The notes beneath the pieces were generated by a model. The model saw only the letters and a list, made by a program, of their open reading frames with translations, was not told where the DNA came from and made no database searches. Position numbers and translations under genes: made by a program. A stretch of 64,000 nt of DNA from Phenylobacterium sp. GTDB lineage: Bacteria > Pseudomonadota > Alphaproteobacteria > Caulobacterales > Caulobacteraceae. The stretch covers positions 496,001 through 560,000 of the forward strand of contig NZ_JAUSCJ010000022.1 in the NCBI RefSeq assembly GCF_030651185.1, given 5' to 3'. Shown here one piece after another: positions 1 to 8,977 of this stretch (within the stretch, counting starts at the first letter, position 1; every line of letters starts with the position of its first letter).

Positions 1-483
1 ACCCCAGTCGGCGGGGCCGGGCACGCCCAGCGCCAGGCGGTGCGACTCGTAGGCGGCTTCATCGACCTGCGCCGCCTCGGCGGGCGGCGCTGCGCCGTAG
101 CCGCGCCAACCGAGGGTCGAGAGCCTCGGATCAACGATCCAGCCCGCCGGCGCCGCGCCCTGGCCGAACAGGGCGGCCACGGGGGTGTCGTCAGCGGCGA
201 TCACCACCTTGGCCCGCAGGCGGTACATGGTCAGCCGCATCGTCAGGGCCGCGCGATGCTGGGCCTCGACGTCCAGCCAGCAGCCATCCGCGCGGCCCAC
301 GACGAACAGGTCGAACAAAAGCCGTCCTTGCGGGGTCAGTAGGCCTCCGAACCGCGCTTCGCCCGGCTGGAGCGTCGCCACATCCTGGGTGATCAGGCCC
401 TGCAGGAACTCGCGCCAATCCTCGCCCGAGAGCGAGATCAGGGCTCGGCTGTTCAGGACGGCGTAGGAGAAAGCTTGCGGCAT
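1..483 (-). CDS. ygfZ: YgfZ/CAF17-like folate-binding protein, N-terminal part
   Basis: Partial gene read on the minus strand and cut by the left window edge; about 161 N-terminal residues are visible. The ATG at 483 opens a protein starting MPQAFSYAVLNSRALISLSG, followed by a segment resembling WREFLQGLITQDVATL and TPQGRLLFDLFV. This is the typical GcvT-like amino-terminal domain of YgfZ/CAF17 proteins, which bind tetrahydrofolate and assist assembly or repair of Fe-S clusters, notably in MiaB-type enzymes. The diagnostic cysteine motif (KGCYxGQE) would lie outside the window, so the call rests on the N-terminal pattern only. It is divergent from the GT9 gene, with a shared region of about 60 bases. 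Confidence 0.75.
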   Translation of the reverse strand, partial: MPQAFSYAVLNSRALISLSGEDWREFLQGLITQDVATLQPGEARFGGLLTPQGRLLFDLFVVGRADGCWLDVEAQHRAALTMRLTMYRLRAKVVIAADDTPVAALFGQGAAPAGWIVDPRLSTLGWRGYGAAPPAEAAQVDEAAYESHRLALGVPGPADWG

Positions 484-544
484 GATGTCGAAGTTAGGGA
501 CGCCATGGGTGGAGCGCCAGCGCGCGGAGCCTTATAGAGGGACG

Positions 545-1519
545 ATGACCCCCGGGTCCTTCCCGATTCTGTTCATCACCGCCACGCGGATTGGCGACGC
601 CGTGCTCTCTTCCGGGCTCATCCGGAAACTGCTGGCCGAAATCCCCAGCGCCCGTTTCACCATCGTGGCCGGGCCTGTTGCGGCGCCTCTGTTCCTGGAC
701 GTTCCTAACCTTGAAGAGATCATCGTCTTCGAGAAGGCCAAGGACGGCCGCCATTGGTTCCGGCTGTGGCGACAGGTGCGCAAGCGTCATTGGGGCCTGG
801 TGGTGGACCTGCGCGGCTCGGCGATCTCCGGCTTCCTGAAGCGCGACCGCCGCGCGGTGTTCCGGCGGCCGTCGACCCCCATGCACAAGGTGGTGGAGGC
901 CGCCCGCGTGCTGCAGATCGAGGACGATCCGCCGTCGCCCCATCTCTACACCTCGCCTGAGACCGAGGAGATGGCCGCCGAGCTGACCGCCGGTGAAGGC
1001 CCGATCCTGGCGCTCGCACCGTCGGCTAACTGGGTCGGCAAGACCTGGCCGGTGGAGCGCTTCGCCCAGACCGCCATCCAGCTGCTGGGGGATGAGGGGC
1101 CGCTGGCCGGGGCGCGGCTGATGGTTCTGGGCGGGCCCGCGGACGCCCAGGCGACCCAGTCCCTGCGCAACGTGGTCCCCAAGAGCCGCTTCATCGACCT
1201 GGTGGGCAAGGTGGACTTGCTGACCGCCCATGCCTGCCTCAAGCATGCGCGGCTGTTCATCGGCAACGATTCGGGCCTGATGCACATCGCCGCGGCGGCC
1301 GGCGTGCCCACGATCGGCCTGTTCGGACCGTCGGATGAGACCCTCTACGGTCCCTGGGGCGCCGACACCCGGGTAGTGCGGGGCCCTCGAGATTTCGCGA
1401 CCATCGCGGCGGTTGACCCTGGCTTCCAGCAGGCGCTCTGTCACATGATGGATCTCCCCGTCGATACCGTGGTCTCCACGGCGCGCGATCTGCTGGCGAA
1501 GACAACCGGGACAAGATGA
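545..1519 (+). CDS. Glycosyltransferase family 9 (heptosyltransferase-like)
   Basis: A 324-residue GT9 protein, the family that includes LPS ADP-heptose heptosyltransferases. The N-terminal Rossmann half begins FPILFITATRIGDAVLSSGL, and the sugar-nucleotide half carries FIGNDSGLMHIAAAAGVPT near residues 238-256 and LFGPSDETLYGPWG, both GT9 hallmarks. I chose the ATG at 545 because AGAGGGA sits just upstream; starting at the earlier in-frame ATG (482) would overlap the divergent ygfZ start and adds unlikely residues. The TGA overlaps the next ATG by four bases (ATGA), so it is probably co-translated with dihydroorotase. The exact acceptor and donor are not readable; a role in cell-envelope polysaccharide is inferred from the family. 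Confidence 0.85.
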   Translation: MTPGSFPILFITATRIGDAVLSSGLIRKLLAEIPSARFTIVAGPVAAPLFLDVPNLEEIIVFEKAKDGRHWFRLWRQVRKRHWGLVVDLRGSAISGFLKRDRRAVFRRPSTPMHKVVEAARVLQIEDDPPSPHLYTSPETEEMAAELTAGEGPILALAPSANWVGKTWPVERFAQTAIQLLGDEGPLAGARLMVLGGPADAQATQSLRNVVPKSRFIDLVGKVDLLTAHACLKHARLFIGNDSGLMHIAAAAGVPTIGLFGPSDETLYGPWGADTRVVRGPRDFATIAAVDPGFQQALCHMMDLPVDTVVSTARDLLAKTTGTR

Positions 1520-2850
1520 GCGAGACCTACGACCTAATCATCCGGGGCGGCGAAGTGGTGAACCACGCCGGCCGAGGCCTTTCCGACGTCGGCGTCCGCG
1601 CCGGCAAGATCGTCGCCATCGGCGACCTCTCCCAGGCGTCGGCCGGCGAGGTGTTCGACGCCAAGGGGCTGGCGGTGCTGCCCGGCGTCATCGACACCCA
1701 GGTCCACTTCCGCGAGCCCGGCCTGGAGTGGAAGGAGGACCTGGAAAGCGGGTCCCGCGCCGCCGTCCTGGGCGGGGTCGTCGCCGTGTTCGAGATGCCG
1801 AACACCGAGCCCACCACCACCGATCCGGATGCGCTGGCCGACAAGCTGGTGCGCGCCAAGGGTCGCATGCACTGCGACCACGCCTTCTATGTCGGCGGCA
1901 CCCACGAGAACGCCGTCTTCCTGGGCGAACTGGAGCGCCTGCCCGGTTGCTGCGGGATCAAGGTGTTCATGGGCGCCTCGACCGGCAGCCTGCTGGTGCA
2001 GGACGACGCGGGCATTGAGCAGGTGCTGCGCCACGTGAACCGCCGCGCGGCCTTCCACTCCGAGGACGAATACCGCCTGGCCGAGCGCCGGCCGCTGGCG
2101 CGCACCGGCGACTGGACCAGCCACGAGGAGGTCCGCGACGCCGCCTCGGCCCTGGAGTCCACGCACCGGCTGGTGCGCATCGCCAAGGCGCTGGGCAAGC
2201 GCATCCACGTCCTGCACGTCACCACCGCCGAGGAGATGATCTTCCTGGCCGCCAACAAGGACGTGGCCAGCGTCGAGGTCACCCCCCAGCACCTGACCCT
2301 GACGGCGCCCGAGGCCTATGAGCGGCTGAAGGGCTACGCCCAGATGAACCCGCCGATCCGCAACAAGTATCACCAGGATGGCCTGTGGGATGCGCTGGCC
2401 GCCGGGGTCGCCGACGTGCTGGGCTCCGACCACGCGCCCCACACCAAGGAAGAGAAGGCCCGGCCCTATCCCGCCTCGCCCTCCGGCATGCCGGGCGTGC
2501 AGACCCTGGTGCCGGTGATGCTGACCCATGTGGCCAACGGGCGTCTGACCCTGGAGCGCTTTGTCGACCTGACCAGCCACGGCGCCAACCGCCTGTTCGG
2601 GATGGCCGACAAGGGCCGGCTGGCGGTGGGCAACGACGCCGATTTCACCATCGTCGACCTCAAGGCCCGCCGCACCATCAAGCACGAGGACATGGCCAGC
2701 CGCGTCGGCTGGACCCCCTTCGACGGCTTCGAGGCCACCGGCTGGCCGATGGCCACCATCATCCGTGGCCGCGTGGTGATGCGCGACGACGAGGTGATCG
2801 CCCCGCACCTGGGCGAACCCGTCCGCTTCTCCGAGACCCTCGGCGGGTAG
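1516..2850 (+). CDS. pyrC: Dihydroorotase (amidohydrolase superfamily)
   Basis: A 444-residue cyclic amidohydrolase of the bacterial type-I dihydroorotase group, which closes N-carbamoyl-aspartate to dihydroorotate in pyrimidine synthesis. Visible metal-site elements are the HxR motif DTQVHFREPG (His64, Arg66), the candidate carbamylated lysine in CGIKVFMG (Lys149), a histidine in AAFHSEDE (His181), the histidine of HVLHVTTAEE and the aspartate of GSDHAPHT. The intact metal ligands argue for an active enzyme rather than the PyrC' pseudo-dihydroorotase found beside pyrB. No pyrB is adjacent, and allantoinase or hydantoinase activity cannot be wholly excluded. It overlaps the upstream GT9 gene by four bases. 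Confidence 0.82.
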   Translation: MSETYDLIIRGGEVVNHAGRGLSDVGVRAGKIVAIGDLSQASAGEVFDAKGLAVLPGVIDTQVHFREPGLEWKEDLESGSRAAVLGGVVAVFEMPNTEPTTTDPDALADKLVRAKGRMHCDHAFYVGGTHENAVFLGELERLPGCCGIKVFMGASTGSLLVQDDAGIEQVLRHVNRRAAFHSEDEYRLAERRPLARTGDWTSHEEVRDAASALESTHRLVRIAKALGKRIHVLHVTTAEEMIFLAANKDVASVEVTPQHLTLTAPEAYERLKGYAQMNPPIRNKYHQDGLWDALAAGVADVLGSDHAPHTKEEKARPYPASPSGMPGVQTLVPVMLTHVANGRLTLERFVDLTSHGANRLFGMADKGRLAVGNDADFTIVDLKARRTIKHEDMASRVGWTPFDGFEATGWPMATIIRGRVVMRDDEVIAPHLGEPVRFSETLGG

Positions 2851-2973
2851 CGCCCCTCACCTTGGCCCTCGACCTTGCCCCGGCCGAACAGCTCAATCGG
2901 CGGACGAGGCTTACGAGGCTCGCCTGAAGGTTCGCGCTTTCCTTCCGCGCCCGCGGGGCGATAAGCCTAGGGC

Positions 2974-4749
2974 ATGGACGCCGAGCTGAACATCGCCACC
3001 GCCCCCTTCCGCGACGCCCGCTTCGCCCCGCGACGCGTTGAGATCGCGCGCCGGGACAATGGCGAGATCATCGTCTCCAACCCGACGCCCTTTTCCACGG
3101 CCTTCTCGACCACGACGGAGGCCCTGGCGCATTGGGCCGCCAGGACCCCCTCGGCCATCTGGCTGGCGGAGCGGTCCGGCGACGGCTGGCGGACCATTTC
3201 CTATGCCGAGGCGCTGGGCGCGGTCGCCGCCATCGCCGGGGGGCTGCGCGAACTCGGCGTCGTCAGCCAACGGCCACTGTTGATCCTGGCCCGCAACGGG
3301 ATCGATCACGCGCTGATCAAGTACGCGGCCATGAGTCAGGGCATGCCCGTGGCGCCGGTCTCGCCGCAGTACGGCCTGCCGGGCGCCAACCTCTCGCGGC
3401 TGGCCCATGCGGTGGAGGTGCTGAACCCCGCCGCCGTCTACACCGAGGACGCCACCCTCTTCATCGAGGCTCTGGAGGCCCCGTTCCTGGCTGGCCTGCC
3501 GGTGATCGCCGGGAAGACCCCGCGGGTGGGCGATGTGCCGCTGGAACGCCTGCTGAAGGCCAGCCCCGCCGCGCCCACCTCCAAACCCGACGACCACGCG
3601 AAATACCTGCTCACCTCCGGCTCAACCGGCCTGCCCAAGGCGGTGATCTGCACCCATCGCGGCATGGCCTGGAACTCCGCCCAGATCCGCGCCTGCTTCG
3701 AGGATGACGAGCCGCCGGTGATGGTCAATTCCGCGCCCTGGAGCCACAGCCTGGGCGCCAACTCCATCCTGCACATGTCCACCCACCGGGGCGGGGCGGT
3801 CTATATCGATGCGGGTCAGCCGGTGGCCGGGCGCTTCGCCGAGACGGTGCGCAACCTAAAGGACATCGCGCCCACCTATCAGAACATGGTGCCCGCCGGC
3901 TGGATGCTGTTCGCCGGCGAACTGGAGCGGGACGATGACCTGGCGCGGACCTTCTTCTCCCGGGTTCGCCTGCTGCAGTACGGCGGCGCGGCGCTCGGCC
4001 AGGAGATCAACGACCGTATCCAGGCCGTGGCCGTCCGCACCGTGGGGGAGCGCATCTCCTTCGCCTCAGGCTATGGCGCGACGGAGACCGGGCCCACGGC
4101 GGCGACGGTCCACTGGCACAACGGCCGGATGGGTCTGATCGGCCTGCCGGTCCCCGGCACGACGGTGAAGCTGGCGCCGTCTGGCGACAAGCTGGAGTTC
4201 CGGGTCAAGGGCCCGCAGATCACCGCGGGCTACCTCGGCCGCCCCGATCTCACCGCCCAGAGCCGTGACGCGGAGGGCTTCTACCTGCTGGGGGACGCCG
4301 CCCGCTTCGTGGACGCCGAAAATCCTGAGCAGGGCATGGTGTTCGACGGCCGGCTGTCGGAGAACTTCAAGCTGGCCAGCGGAACCTTCGTGACGGTCGG
4401 AGACCTGCGGGTGGCCGCCGTTTCCGCGGTGGGCGACGCGGTCACCGACGCGGTGGTCTGTGGCGAGAACCAGGAAGGCGTCGGCCTGATGTTCTATCCC
4501 AACCCCGACTTGGCGCCCGAGGCCGTTGCGGTCGCCGTGCGCCTGGGTCTGGAAGCCTTCAACGCCCGGGCCAAGGGCGCGGGCGGCCGCATCGGCCGGG
4601 CCCTGGTGCTGGACGGCCCGCCCGACGCCGGGGCCGGCGAGATCACCGACAAGGGCTATATCGCCCAGGCCCTGGCCCGTTCGCGCCGGGCGCAGACCGT
4701 GGCGAAGCTGTTCGCCGATCCCCCTTCCTCCGACGTGATGGTGTTCTGA
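2974..4749 (+). CDS. Feruloyl-CoA synthetase-like AMP-dependent ligase
   Basis: A 591-residue ANL-superfamily acyl-CoA synthetase. The phosphate loop YLLTSGSTGLPKAV lies near residues 211-224 and the adenine-binding GYGATETGP near 364. The C-terminal EITDKGYIAQ segment, the SENFKLASGTFVTVGDLRV block, the length and the extended N-terminus are those of feruloyl-CoA synthases (Fcs), which activate hydroxycinnamates to CoA thioesters, rather than of ordinary fatty-acyl ligases. It is one base from the downstream thiamine-diphosphate enzyme, so they form an operon. The usual partners (enoyl-CoA hydratase/aldolase and vanillin dehydrogenase) are not adjacent, so the substrate is uncertain. The 123 bases upstream hold no other recognisable element. 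Confidence 0.75.
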   Translation: MDAELNIATAPFRDARFAPRRVEIARRDNGEIIVSNPTPFSTAFSTTTEALAHWAARTPSAIWLAERSGDGWRTISYAEALGAVAAIAGGLRELGVVSQRPLLILARNGIDHALIKYAAMSQGMPVAPVSPQYGLPGANLSRLAHAVEVLNPAAVYTEDATLFIEALEAPFLAGLPVIAGKTPRVGDVPLERLLKASPAAPTSKPDDHAKYLLTSGSTGLPKAVICTHRGMAWNSAQIRACFEDDEPPVMVNSAPWSHSLGANSILHMSTHRGGAVYIDAGQPVAGRFAETVRNLKDIAPTYQNMVPAGWMLFAGELERDDDLARTFFSRVRLLQYGGAALGQEINDRIQAVAVRTVGERISFASGYGATETGPTAATVHWHNGRMGLIGLPVPGTTVKLAPSGDKLEFRVKGPQITAGYLGRPDLTAQSRDAEGFYLLGDAARFVDAENPEQGMVFDGRLSENFKLASGTFVTVGDLRVAAVSAVGDAVTDAVVCGENQEGVGLMFYPNPDLAPEAVAVAVRLGLEAFNARAKGAGGRIGRALVLDGPPDAGAGEITDKGYIAQALARSRRAQTVAKLFADPPSSDVMVF

Positions 4750-4750
4750 C

Positions 4751-6292
4751 ATGAATGGCGCCGACGCCCTGATCGAGACGCTCGTGGACAACGGCGTCAC
4801 CGCCTGCTTCGCCAATCCCGGCACCAGCGAAATGCAGTTCGTGGCCGCCCTGGACCGGCAGCCGAAGATGCGGCCGGTGTTGTGCCTGTTCGAGGGCGTG
4901 GCCACCGGGGCCGCGGATGGCTACGGCCGAATGAGCGACACGCCCGCCTGCACCCTGCTGCACCTGGGGCCCGGCTACGGCAACGGCCTGGCCAACCTGC
5001 ACAACGCGCGGCGGGCCTATACGCCCATCGTCAACGTGATCGGCGACCATGCCACCTATCACCGCCAGTACGACGCGCCGCTGAATTCCGACATTCGTTC
5101 CATCGTCGCGGCCAACTCGGTGTGGGTGAAGTCCGCCGACACGCCGGACACCGTCGCCGCCACCGCCGCCGAGGCGATCACCGCCAGCTACGGCCCGCCC
5201 GGCGGCCCGGTCAGCCTGATCCTGCCCGCCGACTCCGCCTGGCTGGAGACCAAGGTGTCCAAGGCCCTGGCGACCCGGCCGAAGCCTGCCGCGCCCGACG
5301 CGGCCACGGTCGAGACGGTGGCCAAGGCCATCAAGGCCGCGGCCAAGCCGGTGGTGCTGATCGGCGGCCGCGCCGTGCGCGCCGAGGCGCTCGTGCAGGC
5401 CGCGCGCCTGCAGGCGGCCGGGGTCAGGGTGATGGCCGACACCTTCGTCTCACGCCAGCCTCGGGGCGCCGGGATCTTCGCGCCCGCCCGCATGCCGTAT
5501 TTCGGCGAGGCGGCCCTGGCCGATCTCGAGGGTGTGGACCTCATGGTCTATGCCGGTACGACGATGCCGGTGGCCTTCTTCGCCTATCCGGACCGGCCCA
5601 GCGTCCTGGTTCCCGAGGGCTGCGCCACCCTGACCCTGGCCGATCGCGAGACCGATTCCGTGGCGGCCCTGGCGGCGCTCGCCGATGCTCTGGGCGCGCC
5701 CGCGACGGGTCCGAGCCAGCCGCTGAAGCTGCCCGAAAACGCGCCCACCGGCGGCATGACCCCGCAGAGCGCCGGGGTTTCCATCGCCCGTCACCTGCCC
5801 GAGGGCGCGATCATCTGCGACGACTCGGTGACGTCTGGCGGTGGCGTGGCCGTGCCCTGCATGACCGCCCGGCCGCACGATGTCCTGGCGCTCACCGGCG
5901 GCGCCATCGGCATCGGCATGCCTCTGGCGATCGGGGCGGCCGTCGCCGCGCCGGGCCGCAAGGTGGTTTCACTGAATGGCGACGGGTCGGCCATGTATAC
6001 GGTCCAGAGCCTGTGGACGATGGCGCGGGAGAACCTCGACGTCACCGTGGTGGTGTTCGCCAACCACTCCTATCGAATCCTCAACATCGAGATGGGCCGC
6101 ACCGGCTCGGGCAATCCCGGGCCGTCAGCCTCCAAGCTGCTGGACCTGGGGGATCCGAAGATCGACTGGGTCTCGATCGCCAAGGGCATGGGGGTTCCCG
6201 CCGTGCGCTGCGAGACCGCCGAGCAGTTCGAGACCGCCTTCGCCCGCGCCATGAGCGAGCCCGGCCCCAAGTTCATCGAAGCCGCCATCTGA
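4751..6292 (+). CDS. Thiamine-diphosphate enzyme, acetolactate synthase large-subunit-like
   Basis: A 513-residue ThDP-dependent enzyme. The N-terminal pyrimidine-binding domain contains the catalytic glutamate (Glu48 in LFEGVATGAADGYGRM). A central domain follows, and the C-terminal pyrophosphate domain has the GDGS...N motif (GDGSAMYTVQSLW from residue 410, ending near NHSY). The family includes acetolactate synthases, benzoylformate decarboxylase and oxalyl/2-hydroxyacyl-CoA lyases. No ilvN-type small subunit is adjacent, and the partner gene makes an aryl- or acyl-CoA. A catabolic decarboxylase, lyase or carboligase is therefore as likely as branched-chain amino acid synthesis; I assign only the family. 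It starts one base after the stop of the ligase. Confidence 0.75.
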   Translation: MNGADALIETLVDNGVTACFANPGTSEMQFVAALDRQPKMRPVLCLFEGVATGAADGYGRMSDTPACTLLHLGPGYGNGLANLHNARRAYTPIVNVIGDHATYHRQYDAPLNSDIRSIVAANSVWVKSADTPDTVAATAAEAITASYGPPGGPVSLILPADSAWLETKVSKALATRPKPAAPDAATVETVAKAIKAAAKPVVLIGGRAVRAEALVQAARLQAAGVRVMADTFVSRQPRGAGIFAPARMPYFGEAALADLEGVDLMVYAGTTMPVAFFAYPDRPSVLVPEGCATLTLADRETDSVAALAALADALGAPATGPSQPLKLPENAPTGGMTPQSAGVSIARHLPEGAIICDDSVTSGGGVAVPCMTARPHDVLALTGGAIGIGMPLAIGAAVAAPGRKVVSLNGDGSAMYTVQSLWTMARENLDVTVVVFANHSYRILNIEMGRTGSGNPGPSASKLLDLGDPKIDWVSIAKGMGVPAVRCETAEQFETAFARAMSEPGPKFIEAAI

Positions 6293-6294
6293 TC

Positions 6295-6323
6295 TTTCCT
6301 CCCCCGCTACGCAGGGGAGGAAA
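6295..6323. repeat. Palindromic intergenic element, copy A
   Basis: Perfect inverted repeat TTTCCTCCCC (6295-6304) / GGGGAGGAAA (6314-6323) with a nine-base loop, just after the stop of the ThDP-enzyme gene at a convergent junction. The same arms recur at 11585-11623 and, with one inserted base, at 49382-49409. It is probably a dispersed small palindrome that may end transcription. Confidence 0.6.
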
Positions 6324-6330
6324 AGACAAA

Positions 6331-6361
6331 GAAAAAGGCCCGCGGGACGAACCCGCGGGCC
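6331..6361 (-). terminator. Rho-independent terminator of the cysteine-repeat gene
   Basis: A ten-base perfect stem GGCCCGCGGG (6337-6346) / CCCGCGGGCC (6352-6361) with a five-base loop. Read on the minus strand it is followed by TTTTTC from 6336 downward, about 25 bases past the stop of the minus-strand gene. This is a textbook intrinsic terminator. Confidence 0.85.
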
Positions 6362-6386
6362 TCGATCTTGTCGGACGTCTGAACTC

Positions 6387-7709
6387 TTAGACGTTGCCGG
6401 GCAGCTTGCAGTCCTTCGAGAAGGCGCAGCCGATGACGCCCACCACCGACATCGGGCTCGGGGTGTATTCCACGATGTATCCCTTCAGACCGTCGGCGCA
6501 GGCGACTTCGAGATAGCCGGTGCCCTTGGAGGTCTTGCCGATGAAGCGGGTGGCCGAGACGGCGCAGTCGTTCTTGCCCATCTTCTTCAGGTCGGCCGTC
6601 ACCAGCGGGAAGGCCGCGTCAGGCTTGGTGAAGGAGCAACGATAGCCGGCGACGGGCGCGCGGGCGCAGTCATAGACCTGCGGCTTCACGCCGGGGCCGC
6701 CGAAGACGCCGACGCCGCCGGTTCCGTTGGTGCAGGCCATCTCCACCACGTCCAGACCGGCGGGCGAGGGGAAGGGGGCGTACTTGGAGACTTCGCAGTC
6801 GAAGGCCGCCGACTTGGCCAGCTTGGTGTAGAGGCCGGCCTGGGCGGTTTCGGCTTCCTTGGCGTCGGTCAGCTCGCAGCCGCCCATCACCATGGAGGCC
6901 TTTTCGCAGGGGTAGGTCTGGGCCAGTTGACCCTTGTCGACCTTGTAGAGGTAACCCTTACCGTCGGTGCAGGAGGTCTCGTAGAACATCGCGCCAGCCT
7001 GGGACATACCGGCATAGCGGCGGTCCTTGACGGTGCAGCCGTTCTTCGAAGCGACCACCAGCGTGTCGATGATGGCCATGCGGTGGGCCTTGTCGTGCAG
7101 GGTGCACTTAATGTTGCTGGTGCTGTCGTCATACAGCAGGCAGTTGTCGGCCTGAACCGGCTTGGCCTCGTCGGCCGGGGCGCTGGTCTTCAGGACGTAG
7201 CCGTCGCCGGCGGCGCAGGAGATTTCCAGGAAGGTCTGGGTGGCGCTCTGACCGATGCCGCGCACCTGATCGGGGGTGCAGGCGATGCCGGCCTTGGCGA
7301 TGTAGCCGGCCAGATCGGACTTGGGATCGGCGTTGCCCGGCAGCTTGCAGGGCAGGGTCGAGGGCTTGCCGTCCGGCTGCGGGCTGTTGGCCTCCACGCA
7401 GGTGAACGCGGTCGGCGTGCCGCCGGTCACGTTCGACAGGATGAAGCCGAGACCCTTGTCGCAGTCGATCTCGTAGTAGCTGGTTTCCGTCTTCGCCTTC
7501 TTGTCGCTCATCTTGCCGACGAAGCGCGCGTCGCTGACCGTGCAGGCGATGCCAATGGCTTTCGCGATGGCGGGAGCCTCGGCCATGCCCTGGGTGCGGG
7601 ACGCGGCGGTGACTTCCTCAACCGGCTTCTTGGCCGCCATAACGACGGCGGCGGGCGCCATCACTGCGACAAACAGGGCCGCCGCGAGCCCGATTCCGAA
7701 TGACCTCAT
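6387..7709 (-). CDS. Secreted protein of five four-cysteine repeats
   Basis: A 440-residue protein with a clear signal peptide (MRSFGIGLAAALFVAVMAPA, cleavage probably near residue 26). The mature part is five tandem copies of a roughly 75-80 residue module. Each has exactly four cysteines: 56/83/104/121, 144/165/190/202, 225/247/268/278, 305/326/348/358 and 382/404/428/434. No cysteine lies outside this scheme. Each module follows a pattern of C..V.DARFVG.......YYEI.C..G.GY..........C......C.L. An extracytoplasmic disulfide-bonded repeat fold, probably two bridges per module, is inferred; I do not recognise a named family or function. It is a single-gene unit with its own terminator, and its start faces the MBL hydrolase gene. 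Confidence 0.85.
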   Translation of the reverse strand: MRSFGIGLAAALFVAVMAPAAVVMAAKKPVEEVTAASRTQGMAEAPAIAKAIGIACTVSDARFVGKMSDKKAKTETSYYEIDCDKGLGFILSNVTGGTPTAFTCVEANSPQPDGKPSTLPCKLPGNADPKSDLAGYIAKAGIACTPDQVRGIGQSATQTFLEISCAAGDGYVLKTSAPADEAKPVQADNCLLYDDSTSNIKCTLHDKAHRMAIIDTLVVASKNGCTVKDRRYAGMSQAGAMFYETSCTDGKGYLYKVDKGQLAQTYPCEKASMVMGGCELTDAKEAETAQAGLYTKLAKSAAFDCEVSKYAPFPSPAGLDVVEMACTNGTGGVGVFGGPGVKPQVYDCARAPVAGYRCSFTKPDAAFPLVTADLKKMGKNDCAVSATRFIGKTSKGTGYLEVACADGLKGYIVEYTPSPMSVVGVIGCAFSKDCKLPGNV

Positions 7710-7881
7710 GGTCGTGATCTCTCCTGGGGTAGTTCCTCTGGGCGGACTTAAGCGCCCCTGCGTCCTTCAAATCAAGTTTGGCGTGAACGGCGTCTGAACT
7801 GAGCCGCGCATGACCGTATTGCGGTTTGATAGAGACAGCCTGTGGCGCGACAATGACCGAACACGGGTTGGAGTGGCGGCG

Positions 7882-8946
7882 ATGCGGGACGGATTCGAAG
7901 AGACCATTGTCGAACACCCGCGCCCGAGGCTGACCTATCCCTTCGAAAGCGGCCCCAAGACCGGCGAAGCGCTGGACGTCGCGCCGGGGGTGAAGTGGCT
8001 GCGGATGCCATTGGGCGGGTCATTGGCCTTCATCAATGTCTGGGCGATTCGCGAGGGCGCCGGCTGGGCCATCGTCGACACGGGCATGGGCGGGTCGGAG
8101 ACCATGCAGGCCTGGCGTGAGGCCTTCGCCAGGTCCCTGGGCGGCCTGCCGGTGACGAGGGTTTTCGTCACCCACATGCATCCCGACCACATCGGCATGG
8201 CCGGCTGGCTGACGCGGAAGTTTGATTGCCGCCTGTGGATCACCCGGCTGGAATTCCTGATGTGCCACAACCTGGCGGCCGACACCGGCCGCGAGGCGCC
8301 GGAGGACGCCCTGCGATTCTATCGTGGAGCCGGCTGGACCGAGGAGCAGATCGAAACCTACCGCGCCCGGTTCGGGGGCTTCGGCAAGGGGCTGCACGCC
8401 CTGCCGGCCAGCTTCCAGCGGCTGTCCGACGGCGACGAGATCCAGATCGGCGACCATCTGTGGCGGATCGTCGTGGGCTCGGGTCATTCGCCAGAGCATG
8501 CCTGCCTCTATTGCCCGGACCTGAGGCTGATGATCAGCGGCGACCAGGTGTTGCCGAAGATCTCCTCCAACGTCTCGGTCTTCCCCACCGAGCCCGGCGG
8601 CGATCCGCTGACCGACTGGCTGACATCGCTGGCCCGCATCAAGACCAAGGTCCCCGACGACGTGCTGGTGCTGCCGGCGCACAACGATCCCTTCCATGGC
8701 CTGCACGCCCGCATCGACCACCTGATCGGCGGCCATGAGCGGGGACTGGCGCGGCTCAAGACCCTGATCAGCGAGCCCAAGCGGTCGGTGGACGTATTCT
8801 CGGTCCTGTTCCGGCGGAAGATCGACGAGTGGGTGCTGGGGATGGCGACGGGCGAGAGCCTTGCCCATCTCAACTGCCTGATCACCCGGGGACAGGCCGT
8901 GCGCGAGACCGACGCGCAGGGGGTCGACTGGTACCGGGCGGCCTAA
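7882..8946 (+). CDS. MBL-fold metallo-hydrolase
   Basis: A metallo-beta-lactamase-fold hydrolase of 354 residues from the ATG at 7882, which has GGAG upstream; an in-frame ATG at 7810 would add 24 poorly conserved residues. The dinuclear zinc motif HMHPDH is at residues 98-103, with a further histidine in GSGHSPEH, an aspartate in MISGDQVLP and a terminal histidine in LPAHNDPFHG. A C-terminal helical extension (RIDHLIGGHERGLARL and beyond) resembles LACTB2-like members. It lies about 30 bases before a crotonase and two SDR genes, so a thioester or ester hydrolase role in acyl-chain catabolism is plausible but not shown. Confidence 0.8.
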   Translation: MRDGFEETIVEHPRPRLTYPFESGPKTGEALDVAPGVKWLRMPLGGSLAFINVWAIREGAGWAIVDTGMGGSETMQAWREAFARSLGGLPVTRVFVTHMHPDHIGMAGWLTRKFDCRLWITRLEFLMCHNLAADTGREAPEDALRFYRGAGWTEEQIETYRARFGGFGKGLHALPASFQRLSDGDEIQIGDHLWRIVVGSGHSPEHACLYCPDLRLMISGDQVLPKISSNVSVFPTEPGGDPLTDWLTSLARIKTKVPDDVLVLPAHNDPFHGLHARIDHLIGGHERGLARLKTLISEPKRSVDVFSVLFRRKIDEWVLGMATGESLAHLNCLITRGQAVRETDAQGVDWYRAA

Positions 8947-8977
8947 TATACGATGTAAGAAATTGAGGGAGTGGACG

